Shown here piece after piece: positions 1 through 9,060 of a stretch of 39,841 nucleotides of DNA. The stretch covers positions 1 through 39,841 of the forward strand of contig JACQOI010000200.1 in the NCBI GenBank assembly GCA_016202615.1, written 5' to 3'. The DNA is from Betaproteobacteria bacterium (GTDB lineage: Bacteria; Pseudomonadota; Gammaproteobacteria; Burkholderiales; SG8-41). The notes under the pieces were generated by a model, which searched no databases, was not told the origin of the DNA, and was given only the letters and a program-made list of their open reading frames with translations. Within the stretch, counting starts at the first letter, position 1. Each line of letters opens with the position of its first letter. The position numbers and the translations under genes are program-made.

Positions 1-908
1 GGTGTACTGCCGACCGGATCTGCTCCATTCGCCACCATGCGATCCCTGACATCGGGAAGCTTGAGACTTCTGGAGATTTCTTCGTAGAGCTTGGCCACGA
101 CTTCCCGCGGTGTGCCAGCCGGCGCCAGCAAGCCATACCATCCGCTGACTTCGTATCCGCGAAATCCGGCTTCCGCAACGGTCGGAACGTCGGGCAAAAG
201 GAGCGAACGCTTGATGCTCGTCACCGCCAACGCCTTCACCTTTCCGCTCCTCACATGAGGCAGCCCGCCAAGCATCGTCGCAATAGATGCGTCCACCTGG
301 CCTGCTATGAGGTCGATTATCGCCGGCGCGGTTCCCTTGTAAGGCACATTCACAGCGTCAAATCCCGCGAGTGTCTTGAGTAGTTCCATCCCCAGATGAC
401 TAGCCGATCCGATGCCCCCTCCGGAAGCGTAGGTAATTCCGCCTTTCTTGGACTTTGCCAACGCGATTAACTCGTTGACCGTTTTCGCCGGCACTGAAGG
501 ATGCACGGCAAGGATATAAGCCCCCGCGGCGATTTGTGTAATAGGCGCAAAGTCCTTTACAAGATGATATGAGAGCTTGCGATACAGGGTCTGGCTGATA
601 GTAAGCTGCGATGTAATCACCAGCAGCGTATAGCCATCCGCCACCGCCTTGGCCGCGATCTCTGCCCCGATAGTTGCGCCTCCACCCGGGCGGTTATCGA
701 TCACTACCGCCCGGGCCCAAGTCTCGGCGAGTTGCTGTCCGATCATTCGCCCGACAGTATCGGCGCCGCCGCCCGGCGTAGCCGCCACAATGATCCGAAT
801 GCTTTTGTTCGGATAGGACTGAGCTGACGCTGCACCCGCGATGGATGCACACAAGACTAACGAGAAAACATTACACAATAGCCGCAGCAAGCGGTTACCT
901 ATCGTCAT
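1..908 (-). CDS. TctC/Bug-family tripartite tricarboxylate transporter substrate-binding protein, 3' end cut off by window start
   Basis: Reverse-strand translation from ATG at 908 gives MTIGNRLLRLLCNVFSLVLCASIAGAASAQSYPNKSIRIIVAATPGGGADTVGRMIGQQLAETWARAVVIDNRPGGGATIGAE..., typical Bug signal peptide plus mature N-terminus. ORF is open at the window edge, so it is absent from the track. Confidence 0.9.
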   Translation of the reverse strand, partial: MTIGNRLLRLLCNVFSLVLCASIAGAASAQSYPNKSIRIIVAATPGGGADTVGRMIGQQLAETWARAVVIDNRPGGGATIGAEIAAKAVADGYTLLVITSQLTISQTLYRKLSYHLVKDFAPITQIAAGAYILAVHPSVPAKTVNELIALAKSKKGGITYASGGGIGSASHLGMELLKTLAGFDAVNVPYKGTAPAIIDLIAGQVDASIATMLGGLPHVRSGKVKALAVTSIKRSLLLPDVPTVAEAGFRGYEVSGWYGLLAPAGTPREVVAKLYEEISRSLKLPDVRDRMVANGADPVGST

Positions 909-1357
909 TTCCCCTCCTTGATTGACAGCAGCGGCGCCCTTTTCACCGCAAAGCTTGCCTCACTAAATCCGGAACCGGCTCATGGCATGCATTGTTACGC
1001 ACCGCAGTTACAGACAATAGAGGATGGCACTTATACTACGCCCCTCCCGGATCCAGGGTCAAGTCCAAGTCTCTTCCGGTGTGAGTCTGAGCGTGGGCCA
1101 CTTGCTGTATTTCCAACGGGGTATGCCCGTGGTCGCCCATCGTTTCTGAACTGCCGGCGGTTTCTTTACTCAAAGCCGGGAATAACCTATAGTAATCTAT
1201 CTTGAGGCTTGGGCGGGAGTGAGCTTCTGCCGAGACTGGCGTGTATACTGGCCGCTACTTTCAGAAGCGCATTGACGTACCGCATGCCGCTTGAGCGCCG
1301 TACGAGCGTTAGCGTTGTGACCAGTGGCGGCATTTTTCAATTAGCAAGGGGTAGAAA

Positions 1358-2485
1358 ATGGCAAACCAAGAAGAAATGACATTGTTTGCGGTTGGGGATG
1401 TGTGTGTCAACCGGGATAATCCCGATTCGATTTTTTCCTTGTGTTCTTCAGCGATAAAGAAGGCCGACATCGCCTTCTGTCAATTGGAAACCATGTACAC
1501 CGAGAGGGGTTCACCTTCGGTTGTGGCGGCCGTTGCCCTGCGTGCGCATCCCAGAAATATTTCTGCGTTTACGTTTGCAGGCTTTGATGTTGCATCTTTG
1601 GCGGGTAATCACGTCATGGATTGGGGCGCCGATGGCCTCGCAGATACCATCGAGCTGCTGGAGCGCAACAATATACGCGCGGTTGGTGCTGGAAAGAATA
1701 TAGCCGAAGCCAGAAAACCCGTAATCATTGAACGAAAAGGGGTTCGGACGGCTTTCCTAGCCTACAATTCCATATTGCTCCATCCGTCATATTGCGCTGA
1801 AGCGGACAAGCCAGGTTGTGCCCCGATAAGAGTCTCTACCGTGTATGAGCCGATTGAATACGGCCAGCCAGGATGCCCCGCTCGAATTCTCACATTCGCC
1901 GATAGAAATGATTTGGAGGCGATGAAAAATGATATAGTGAATGCGAAGAGGTCGGCTGATCTGGTTGTACTTTCCATTCACTGGGGCTTGCATTTTACGC
2001 CTGCTGTTTTAGCTACGTACCAGAGGGAAGTGGGGTATGCAGCCGTCGATGCTGGGGCAGACCTAATAATCGGTACTCACGCCCATATTCTAAAAGGGAT
2101 AGAAGTTTATAAGGGCAAGGTAATTACCTATAGCTTGGGCAATTTTGCATTTGACCTGAGTTTGACTGCTGAGCATTTTGAAACGCCAAAACGCAAGGAG
2201 CTTCTCAAATTCTATCCAAATCGCAAGTTTTTTGAAGATTACCCCTCTTATCCGTTCCCAATCGATTCAAGAAAAACTATTCTTCTTAAATGCTTTATAT
2301 CCAAGAAAGGGGTTCAGAGGGTTTCTCTCCTACCCGTTTTCATTAACAACCAGGGGCAGCCTGAAATCTTGACTCGTAAAGATAAGAAAAGCCTTGAAGT
2401 GTTCGATTACATGAACGATCTTTGCAAGGAATTTGGCACAAAATTATCGTTCCAGGGCGATGAAGTTTTGATCCATACCGATTAG
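1358..2485 (+). CDS. CapA-family (poly-gamma-glutamate capsule synthesis-like) metallophosphoesterase
   Basis: FAVGDVCVNRDNPD..., QLETMYTERG, GNHVMDWGADGLADTIELLERNNIRAVGAGKN, DLVVLSIHWGLHFTP, DLIIGTHAHILKGIEVYKGKVITYSLGNFAFD are CapA motifs. Confidence 0.9.
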   Translation: MANQEEMTLFAVGDVCVNRDNPDSIFSLCSSAIKKADIAFCQLETMYTERGSPSVVAAVALRAHPRNISAFTFAGFDVASLAGNHVMDWGADGLADTIELLERNNIRAVGAGKNIAEARKPVIIERKGVRTAFLAYNSILLHPSYCAEADKPGCAPIRVSTVYEPIEYGQPGCPARILTFADRNDLEAMKNDIVNAKRSADLVVLSIHWGLHFTPAVLATYQREVGYAAVDAGADLIIGTHAHILKGIEVYKGKVITYSLGNFAFDLSLTAEHFETPKRKELLKFYPNRKFFEDYPSYPFPIDSRKTILLKCFISKKGVQRVSLLPVFINNQGQPEILTRKDKKSLEVFDYMNDLCKEFGTKLSFQGDEVLIHTD

Positions 2486-2605
2486 AGCTGGCTCTGTTGC
2501 AAGGACGGGCAGCCCGTGTACGGTTTGCGCTGAATTGCTATTATGCGATGTTTCTGCCGCTCCGATACCTGACGCTTGACTCTCAACTTCTAACCCGAAG
2601 CACAT

Positions 2606-2710
2606 ATGGCTGACGCGACGCAAAAGAACTTGAAGCTCGCATTCATCGGGTTAGGGGTCATGGGCTGCCCGATGGCGGGACATCCGGCGAAACGGCTGAC
2701 TGAAAAATGA
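2606..2710 (+). pseudogene. N-terminal remnant of an NAD-binding 3-hydroxyisobutyrate / 6-phosphogluconate dehydrogenase-like protein
   Basis: Translates to MADATQKNLKLAFIGLGVMGCPMAGHPAKRLTEK*, matching the N-terminal GxGxMGxPMAxHL motif of beta-hydroxyacid dehydrogenases, then stops after 34 aa. Stop overlaps the next start. Confidence 0.75.
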
Positions 2711-3525
2711 TGAGCAACATAGTGCCGATTCCCGCTGCGACGGTGACGCTGGTGCGCGACACCGACGCCGGGCTCGAGGTGCTGATGGTGCAGCGCAGCC
2801 TCAAGTCGGGCTTCGTGCCGGGCGCTCACGTATTCCCCGGCGGTGCGCTCGATGACGAGGACTATTTGCCCGCGATACATGCGCTGTGCGCCGGCATCAC
2901 CGATGATCAGGCCAGCCGCGCGCTCGGCATCGCACACGGCGGGCTTGCCTATTGGGCGGCGGGGATTCGCGAGTCGTTCGAAGAGGCCGGGCTGTTGGTC
3001 GCATACGATGCACGCGGACGCATCGTCGCGCTCGACGAGCCGGACGTGGCCAATCGTTTCCGCCAGCATCGCCACGCATTGAATGCCGGCGCCCGTAGCC
3101 TGCTTGACATATTGCACGAGCAAAAGCTCACGCTTGCCGCCGACCAGCTCGTCTATTTCAGTCACTGGATCACGCCAGTATCGGGGGTGCGCCGCTATGA
3201 CACGCGATTTTTTGTCGCTGCGGCGCCGCCGAAACAGGCGCCGCTGCACGACAACCATGAGACGATCAGCCACGTCTGGGTGCGGCCGGCCGCTGCGCTC
3301 GACCGTCACCGGAAGAAGGATTTCAAGATTCGCTTTCCGACGATGCGCACGCTCGAAGATCTCGCCGCATATGCCTCGGTCGATGCGCTGATGAAAGCCA
3401 TGCGCGCCAAGCGCAACATCCCCGCGATCCTGCCGCGCATCAGCAAGGACGGGCGGCGCCTGCTGCCGGGCGACGCCGGCTACGAGCAAGCAGTCGGCGT
3501 CGGAGCGACCGGCAAATGGCGGTGA
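2707..3525 (+). CDS. NUDIX hydrolase
   Basis: VFPGGALDDED ... AAGIRESFEEAGLLV (Nudix box-like). Confidence 0.88.
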   Translation: MMSNIVPIPAATVTLVRDTDAGLEVLMVQRSLKSGFVPGAHVFPGGALDDEDYLPAIHALCAGITDDQASRALGIAHGGLAYWAAGIRESFEEAGLLVAYDARGRIVALDEPDVANRFRQHRHALNAGARSLLDILHEQKLTLAADQLVYFSHWITPVSGVRRYDTRFFVAAAPPKQAPLHDNHETISHVWVRPAAALDRHRKKDFKIRFPTMRTLEDLAAYASVDALMKAMRAKRNIPAILPRISKDGRRLLPGDAGYEQAVGVGATGKWR

Positions 3526-4349
3526 TTGTTCCCGGCGAGGTGGTGCGGCTCTCGGCGCTGGTGCGCCGCGTGACTGCGCCCAATCCGGGCATGATGACCG
3601 GACCGGGCACCAATACCTACATCGTAGGCAGCGAGCGGCTCGCGTTGATCGACCCCGGTCCCGAAAGCGAAGCGCACCTCGCCGCGATGCTTGGGACAGT
3701 CGGCGACCGGCTGCGCTGGATCCTGTGCACTCATACCCATCGCGATCATTCGCCCGGCGCGCGTGCGCTGAAAATGGCGACCGGCGCCGAAGTGATCGGC
3801 ATGCGAGCGCCGGCAGGCGGCAGGCAGGATACGCAGTTTGCGCCCGATCGCGTGTTCGGACACGGCGACCGGCTCGATTGCGGGGATTTCACGCTGCGCG
3901 CGGTGCATACCCCGGGCCACGCGTCGAACCATTTGTGCTATCTGCTCGACCGCGAGCGCCTGCTGTTTACCGGGGACCACATCATGCAGGGCTCGACGGT
4001 GGTGATCTCGCCGCCCGACGGCGACATGGTTGCGTACCTCAAATCGCTCGAAGCGTTGCTCGCGCTGGACATCGCGCGCATCGCTCCGGGTCACGGTTAC
4101 CCGATCGACCAGCCGCACGACGAAGCACGGCGATTGATTGCGCATCGTTTGGGGCGCGAGCAAAAAGTGCTCGATGCATTCGCCGTGAATAATCCAGCGA
4201 CGCTCGATGAGCTGCTGCCCGTGGTTTACGCGGACACGCCGCAGCGGCTGCACCAGGTAGCGCGCCGTTCACTGCACGCGCATCTGCTCAAGCTCGAGAG
4301 CGACGGCAGGGTGTGGCAGCAGGGGGAGCGCTGGAAATTACGCATCTGA
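3516..4349 (+). CDS. MBL-fold metallo-hydrolase (LACTB2-like)
   Basis: MTGPGTNTYIVG, CTHTHRDHSPGARAL, HTPGHASNHLCYLL, FTGDHIMQGSTVVI, ARIAPGHGYPI. Confidence 0.92.
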   Translation: MAVIVPGEVVRLSALVRRVTAPNPGMMTGPGTNTYIVGSERLALIDPGPESEAHLAAMLGTVGDRLRWILCTHTHRDHSPGARALKMATGAEVIGMRAPAGGRQDTQFAPDRVFGHGDRLDCGDFTLRAVHTPGHASNHLCYLLDRERLLFTGDHIMQGSTVVISPPDGDMVAYLKSLEALLALDIARIAPGHGYPIDQPHDEARRLIAHRLGREQKVLDAFAVNNPATLDELLPVVYADTPQRLHQVARRSLHAHLLKLESDGRVWQQGERWKLRI

Positions 4350-4369
4350 TCGCGTTATTTGGCAACCGG

Positions 4370-5443
4370 CTAATACGCCGAATAAAGAGCGGTGAGATTG
4401 CCGCCGAGTGTCGGGTACGCCACGGGCCTTGCGCGCACGATCTGTTCTTTCCATTCCGGCGGCAATCCGGCATCCGGGAAGCGCTTGAGATAAGGCTCGG
4501 CCCACGCCAGCACCCCGCCACGCGGAGGCTCGTCCTGCTTTGCCTGCGCCGCGCGCTCGAAATACGACGGGTCCATCATTCCGCTCACGGTGCGCGCGAC
4601 GAGACGGTGCAACGCGCGATCGGACTCCGCGTACAGCGGCGTGTCGTTCGCCGCGCCGATTTCCGCGATCAAAACGAGCGGCGCGAGCGCGAAATTGTGA
4701 TAATGCACCGCCCGTGTGCGCCGCGCCATTTCCAGCGGCAGCGTGCCTGCCGGCGTCATATGCGTGAGCGCCTCGCGATACACGCCGACACCCCAGTCGA
4801 ACAGTGCGCGGTCGTTGGCCGCCACACCCGCCGCGGCCACCGCCAGCCCGGCCCAGTAGAAATGATTGTTGCGTGTGCGTCTTGGGTCGTCGAAATACGG
4901 CCGCACCGCGTGCGCCAGCTTGTGTAACCACGCCTCGACGCGCTGCTTGCCCGCCGCATCGAGCGCGGTGCTGTCGCGGATTTTGAGGTAATTGAGCGCG
5001 AGCCCGGCAAGGGTCCAATTGCGGTGGTAGTCGGCCTGGCTGCTCGACATGCTTCCGAGCATCGCCCCGCCCTGCGCCCACGCATCCAGCCATCCGAGTG
5101 CGCACGCCGCCACCGCCTCCGCTCCGGAACGCGTATACAGATCGGTCATGCGGCTGAAACTGCGTAGATAATCTTCGAGCGGCTTCACCGCGAACTTGTT
5201 CCGGCGCTCGAGCGCGGGATCGATGACGGAGCTGGCGGCGTCGCTGTAGTAGCGATTGGCGGTGATGTCCCGCACCGCGGGCGGCGCGGGCAGGCACACG
5301 AAACTCATTGCCGCGGCTGGCGCCGCGGGCTGGACCTGCGGGAACGGACTGCGCAGCGTGCTGGCTTCCACGGCGCCGGCGGGTCCCACAGCGAGCAGCA
5401 GCACGGCAGCGGACAGCCCTCTCGTTACAAGGGGTTGTGGCAC
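4370..5443 (-). CDS. Alginate lyase family protein, predicted secreted
   Basis: Signal peptide-like N-terminus; YYSDAASSVIDPAL...PLEDYLRSFSRMTD, NHFYWAGLAVAAAGV resemble the alginate-lyase (alpha/alpha toroid) family. Confidence 0.8.
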   Translation of the reverse strand: MPQPLVTRGLSAAVLLLAVGPAGAVEASTLRSPFPQVQPAAPAAAMSFVCLPAPPAVRDITANRYYSDAASSVIDPALERRNKFAVKPLEDYLRSFSRMTDLYTRSGAEAVAACALGWLDAWAQGGAMLGSMSSSQADYHRNWTLAGLALNYLKIRDSTALDAAGKQRVEAWLHKLAHAVRPYFDDPRRTRNNHFYWAGLAVAAAGVAANDRALFDWGVGVYREALTHMTPAGTLPLEMARRTRAVHYHNFALAPLVLIAEIGAANDTPLYAESDRALHRLVARTVSGMMDPSYFERAAQAKQDEPPRGGVLAWAEPYLKRFPDAGLPPEWKEQIVRARPVAYPTLGGNLTALYSAY

Positions 5444-5484
5444 GCGCTCAGCTCAAAACAGGAACTTGGATCAGATTGTATCGT

Positions 5485-6474
5485 TCACTGTATTGCTTTG
5501 ACCTTCGCTTCCTTCACTACCTTGGTCCATTTCGCGACGTCGCGCTTGACCACGGCCTGGAACACCTCGGGCGGGCTGTCGGCGATATCGAAGCCTTCGG
5601 AAGCGAGCCGTTGCTTCATGTCCGGCAGCTTGGTGGCTTTGCGGATTTCCGCGTTCCAGCGCGCGACGATGTCATTCGGCAGGCCTTTGGGTCCCAACAC
5701 CCCGTACCACAACACTACCTCATAGCCGGGTACGCCGGCTTCGGCGACGGTTGGAAGGTCGGGCAGCGCGGCCGAACGCTGGCTGGTAGTGACCGCGATG
5801 GCGCGCAAGCGGTTGCCGCGCACGAGCGGGATCGTCGACGGGGCACTGCCGAAAATCAACTGGATCTGGCCGCCGAGCAGGTCAGTCAGCGCCGGGCCGG
5901 TGCCTTTGTACGGCACGTGCGTCATTTTGGTCGCCGCCATCATGTCGAACAGCTCGCCGGAGAGGTGGGCGATGCCGCCGGTGCCCGATGATCCGTAGTT
6001 GAGCGCGCCGGGTTTGGACTTGGCGAATGCCAGCAGCTCATTGATGCTTTTTATTGGAACTCCCGGATGCAGCGCTACCAGGAACGCCGTATCGCCGATG
6101 AGGCCCATCGGCAATATGTCGTTCACCGGGTCGTAAGGCAACTTGAACATCGCCGCATTCGTAGCGTAACTGCCCGACATGATGATCACCGTGTAGCCGT
6201 CGGGCGTGGCGCGCACTGCAGTCTCAGCGCCGATCGTGCCGCCGCCGCCCGCGCGGTTGTCCACGATCACCGTCTGCTTGAATGCTTCCGTCAATTTCTG
6301 CGCCAGCAGGCGCGCGACGATATCAGTGCCGCCGCCGGGCGCGAACGGCACGATCAGCCGGATCGGCTTAGTCGGGTATTCCTTGGCTTTTTTTTGCGCA
6401 AATGCGTCGTCAGCAGCGAGGCCTGCGGCGAGCAACGCTGCGCCGATGGTTGCGAAGCGGGTGAGGTTATGCAT
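5485..6474 (-). CDS. TctC/Bug-family solute-binding protein
   Basis: EYPTKPIRLIVPFAPGGGTDIVARLLAQKLTEAFKQTVIVDNRAGGGGTIGAE. Likely start MHNLTRF at 6474 preceded by GGAGGAAGTC. Confidence 0.95.
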   Translation of the reverse strand: MHNLTRFATIGAALLAAGLAADDAFAQKKAKEYPTKPIRLIVPFAPGGGTDIVARLLAQKLTEAFKQTVIVDNRAGGGGTIGAETAVRATPDGYTVIIMSGSYATNAAMFKLPYDPVNDILPMGLIGDTAFLVALHPGVPIKSINELLAFAKSKPGALNYGSSGTGGIAHLSGELFDMMAATKMTHVPYKGTGPALTDLLGGQIQLIFGSAPSTIPLVRGNRLRAIAVTTSQRSAALPDLPTVAEAGVPGYEVVLWYGVLGPKGLPNDIVARWNAEIRKATKLPDMKQRLASEGFDIADSPPEVFQAVVKRDVAKWTKVVKEAKVKAIQ

Positions 6475-6547
6475 GACTTCCTCCGGAGTGAATGTTTCTC
6501 GATTCGGCAAAACGGCAAAAATAATTAGCCACAGAGATCACCGCCAC

Positions 6548-6600
6548 GTAGGGTGCGCCTGCGCACCACGGCGCAAACTGGTGCGCAAGGCGCACCCTAC
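6548..6600. repeat. REP-like long imperfect palindrome (hairpin)
   Basis: GTAGGGTGCGCC-TGCGCACCA-cggcgcaaac-TGGTGCGCA-a-GGCGCACCCTAC; about 21 bp stem with one bulge. Confidence 0.85.
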
Positions 6601-6651
6601 CGGCATGGTTCTGCGCTCGCATGCAGCGGGGTTAGCGAAGTGCCATGGGAG

Positions 6652-8049
6652 TTACGCGGCGCTGCGTTTCGATTGCGGATTGACCAGCAGCCCGAGAAAC
6701 TTGCGCACCGAATGCTGCTCGATGGCGAACGCGGCGGCGGCAATCGCATCGGCATCGAGTTGCGGATTGATGCCGCGGAATTTTTCGGTGATGCCGCGGG
6801 CGTCGATCGGTGCGTGGATCGAGCCGGTCGGGTTCATGATGTCGACGCGCACCCAGTCGCCGTTGTGCTCGACGGCGACCCAGCCGGCGAAATCCTTCGG
6901 ATACAGCTTGTCGAGCTCGGGGTCGGGCACGAGCTCGATCTTGCGGGCAAGCGCCGTGATGACGGGATCCGAGAGCTTGGCATCGGTGAACTGCGCCGGC
7001 AGCACCTGGCCGTCGATCAGCGCCGCCGCGACCGTATAGCGCAGGCTCATTTGCGCGTTGAGCGCCGAGCTCGGCGTGTAATCGAAGCCGCATTGCACAT
7101 CCACCACTTTGCAGGTGCCGACGCGCACGCGCCGCCTGGTATCCCACGGCGCGCCCAGTTTCTTGCGCAACGCGAGCGCGGCGTCGACATAGGAGTGCGT
7201 GCTGCCGCAGCACGCATAGGGCTTGATCGAGGTCTGGTCGAGGTGATACACCGCGCCGAGGTCCCTGGTGAGCGGCGCCGGATCGGAGGCGTCGGAAAAC
7301 GCTTTCAGCACGCCGCCGTCCTCGTATTCGTAGATCTGCGTCGGTCCGGTGAAGCCCGACTGCGCGAGTTCGGCGGCGAGCACGCCCGAATGCGCCGCTT
7401 TGCCGGCGTGCAGCCGCTTGCTCATGGTGCCGTCGGCGTTGAACGCCCACAATCCCGCGCCCTGCGTGCCGGCGAGTCCGAGCGTCCACGCCGTCTGCTC
7501 GGTATTGAGTTTCATCAACGACGCGCAGGCGGCGGCGGCACCGAACGGGCCGGTGACGCCGGTGAGATGCCAGCCGCGCAGCCGTGCGGCGGACGGATTC
7601 AGTGCGAGGCTCGAACGGATCATGACTTCGTAGCCGGCGGCAATCGCTGTAACAAGGTCGCTGCCGCTGCTGCCCAGCTTCTCGGCGACCGCAATCGCAG
7701 CGGGTATCACCACCGTGCCCGCGTGTATCTTGGCATTGTGATAATCGTCGAGTTCGAACGCATGCGACGCAGTCGCGTTGACGAGCGCGGCATCGGCGCA
7801 GCGCAGGGACAGCTGCGCTTCGCCCCATACGTGCGCTTCGCCGGCACCGGCAGCGCCGCGTCTCGCCCATGCGAGCAGCATCTGCGCCCATGGTGTGCAA
7901 TAACCGTAGACGCCGGCGCCGACCGTGTCGAGGATCGCGATGCGCACCACCTCGCGCGTGCGCTGCGGCAGATCGTCATAAGAGAGGCCCGCGATCCAGT
8001 TGGCGAGTTCGCGGGTAGGTGCGGCGACTGCGTGGCGGTCGAAATTCAT
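6652..8049 (-). CDS. MmgE/PrpD family protein (2-methylcitrate dehydratase-like)
   Basis: ELANWIAGLSYDDLPQRTREVVRIAILDTVGAGVYG, HAFELDDYHNAKIHAGTVVIPAAIA, KPYACCGSTHSYVDAAL. Confidence 0.93.
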   Translation of the reverse strand: MNFDRHAVAAPTRELANWIAGLSYDDLPQRTREVVRIAILDTVGAGVYGYCTPWAQMLLAWARRGAAGAGEAHVWGEAQLSLRCADAALVNATASHAFELDDYHNAKIHAGTVVIPAAIAVAEKLGSSGSDLVTAIAAGYEVMIRSSLALNPSAARLRGWHLTGVTGPFGAAAACASLMKLNTEQTAWTLGLAGTQGAGLWAFNADGTMSKRLHAGKAAHSGVLAAELAQSGFTGPTQIYEYEDGGVLKAFSDASDPAPLTRDLGAVYHLDQTSIKPYACCGSTHSYVDAALALRKKLGAPWDTRRRVRVGTCKVVDVQCGFDYTPSSALNAQMSLRYTVAAALIDGQVLPAQFTDAKLSDPVITALARKIELVPDPELDKLYPKDFAGWVAVEHNGDWVRVDIMNPTGSIHAPIDARGITEKFRGINPQLDADAIAAAAFAIEQHSVRKFLGLLVNPQSKRSAA

Positions 8050-8283
8050 GGTACGGTTCTCCTCGGAACGAGAGCGTGGTGCGACCGTGTAATTGTAATT
8101 GCCATCGCCCGGCGCAGGCTCGGTCGGATATTGTAAATTGATGCCAACGGAATGTCATTTCGTGCGCTGCGCGCTACTCCCAGGCTTGACACTTGCGCGC
8201 GCTCGACCGCAAGCTAATCCAAATTCACTTTTTGGCCTCGCTGCCTTGATGCAACCAGGTATTTTGGCCACAGTCACCTCGCA

Positions 8284-9060
8284 ATGAATGTGCTGGTTCT
8301 GGTTTCCGGTACCGCCGACCCCAAATGGCCACTGCCGCCCCGGCTCGATGCGGAGGCGCTGGAGGCGCACGCGCGGCGATGCGCGGTGCTCAGCCCTTTC
8401 GACGAAGCGGCGCTGGAACTCGCCCTGAAGCTGCGCGACGCCGATCTTTCGGTGCATATCACGGCGGTGGTGGCGGCCGATGAGGGGCTTGCGCGACAGG
8501 CGGCGAACCTGAGGCTCGACGCGGTCTACCGTTTCGATGAGCGGCGCCTGGGGCCATGGAGTGCCCGGGCGTTTGCAATGGCGCTTGCCGCGGCGCTCGG
8601 GCAGCTGGATCGCAGCGCCGACCTGGTGCTTGCCGGGCGCGAGTTCGGGGACCTCGATGACGGGTCCGTGCCCCCCTTGCTGGCACGGGCGATGGGACTG
8701 CCCTGCGTGAGTCTGGCCCTTTCGGTGGCCGCCGATGCCGACGGCCTGTGGGTGACGCGACAGCGGGGCCCCTTCATGGAACGACAGCGACTGGCCGGGC
8801 CGACCCTGCTGGCGGTCACCAACGACACCCACAACCGCCTGCGCCATCCGCTGCTGAAGAACGTCATGGCGGCCAGGAAGCTTCGGTTCGCGCCGTTGGC
8901 GGCTGCGATAGCCGACGGCGAGCAGCCGATTTCCCTCGGCGCCGTCCAGGCATACACTCCCGCGCCGCGTGAAGGGGCCTGCCGCATGCTGACTGGCGCT
9001 CCGGCCGAGCAGGCGGAAGCGCTGGCACAAGTCCTGGCCGGATTCGGGGGCCCGCAGTGA
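8284..9060 (+). CDS. etfB: Electron transfer flavoprotein beta subunit-like (FixA/EtfB)
   Basis: MNVLVLVSGTADPKWPLPP..., SPFDEAALELALKLRD, GREFGDLDDGSVPPLLARAMGLP, GPTLLAVTNDTHNRLRHPLLKNVMAARK; overlaps the EtfA-like gene. Confidence 0.85.
   Translation: MNVLVLVSGTADPKWPLPPRLDAEALEAHARRCAVLSPFDEAALELALKLRDADLSVHITAVVAADEGLARQAANLRLDAVYRFDERRLGPWSARAFAMALAAALGQLDRSADLVLAGREFGDLDDGSVPPLLARAMGLPCVSLALSVAADADGLWVTRQRGPFMERQRLAGPTLLAVTNDTHNRLRHPLLKNVMAARKLRFAPLAAAIADGEQPISLGAVQAYTPAPREGACRMLTGAPAEQAEALAQVLAGFGGPQ

Noticed and set aside
918-1205. 95-aa ORF on + strand between the Bug gene and CapA
   Set aside because: No recognisable family, low-complexity composition and no clear RBS; most likely intergenic.
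2503-2515. ACGGGC-A-GCCCGT palindrome after CapA as a terminator
   Set aside because: One-nt loop cannot form a normal hairpin and no T-tract follows.
2590-3489. Long minus-strand ORF opposite the NUDIX gene
   Set aside because: Arg/His-rich shadow ORF antisense to a clearly recognisable coding gene in GC-rich DNA; same reasoning for other long antisense ORFs (e.g. 3480-4253, 6553-8136, 8155-9303, 8526-9563, 11744-12748, 15062-16108, 18137-19171, 32474-33607, 36481-38151).
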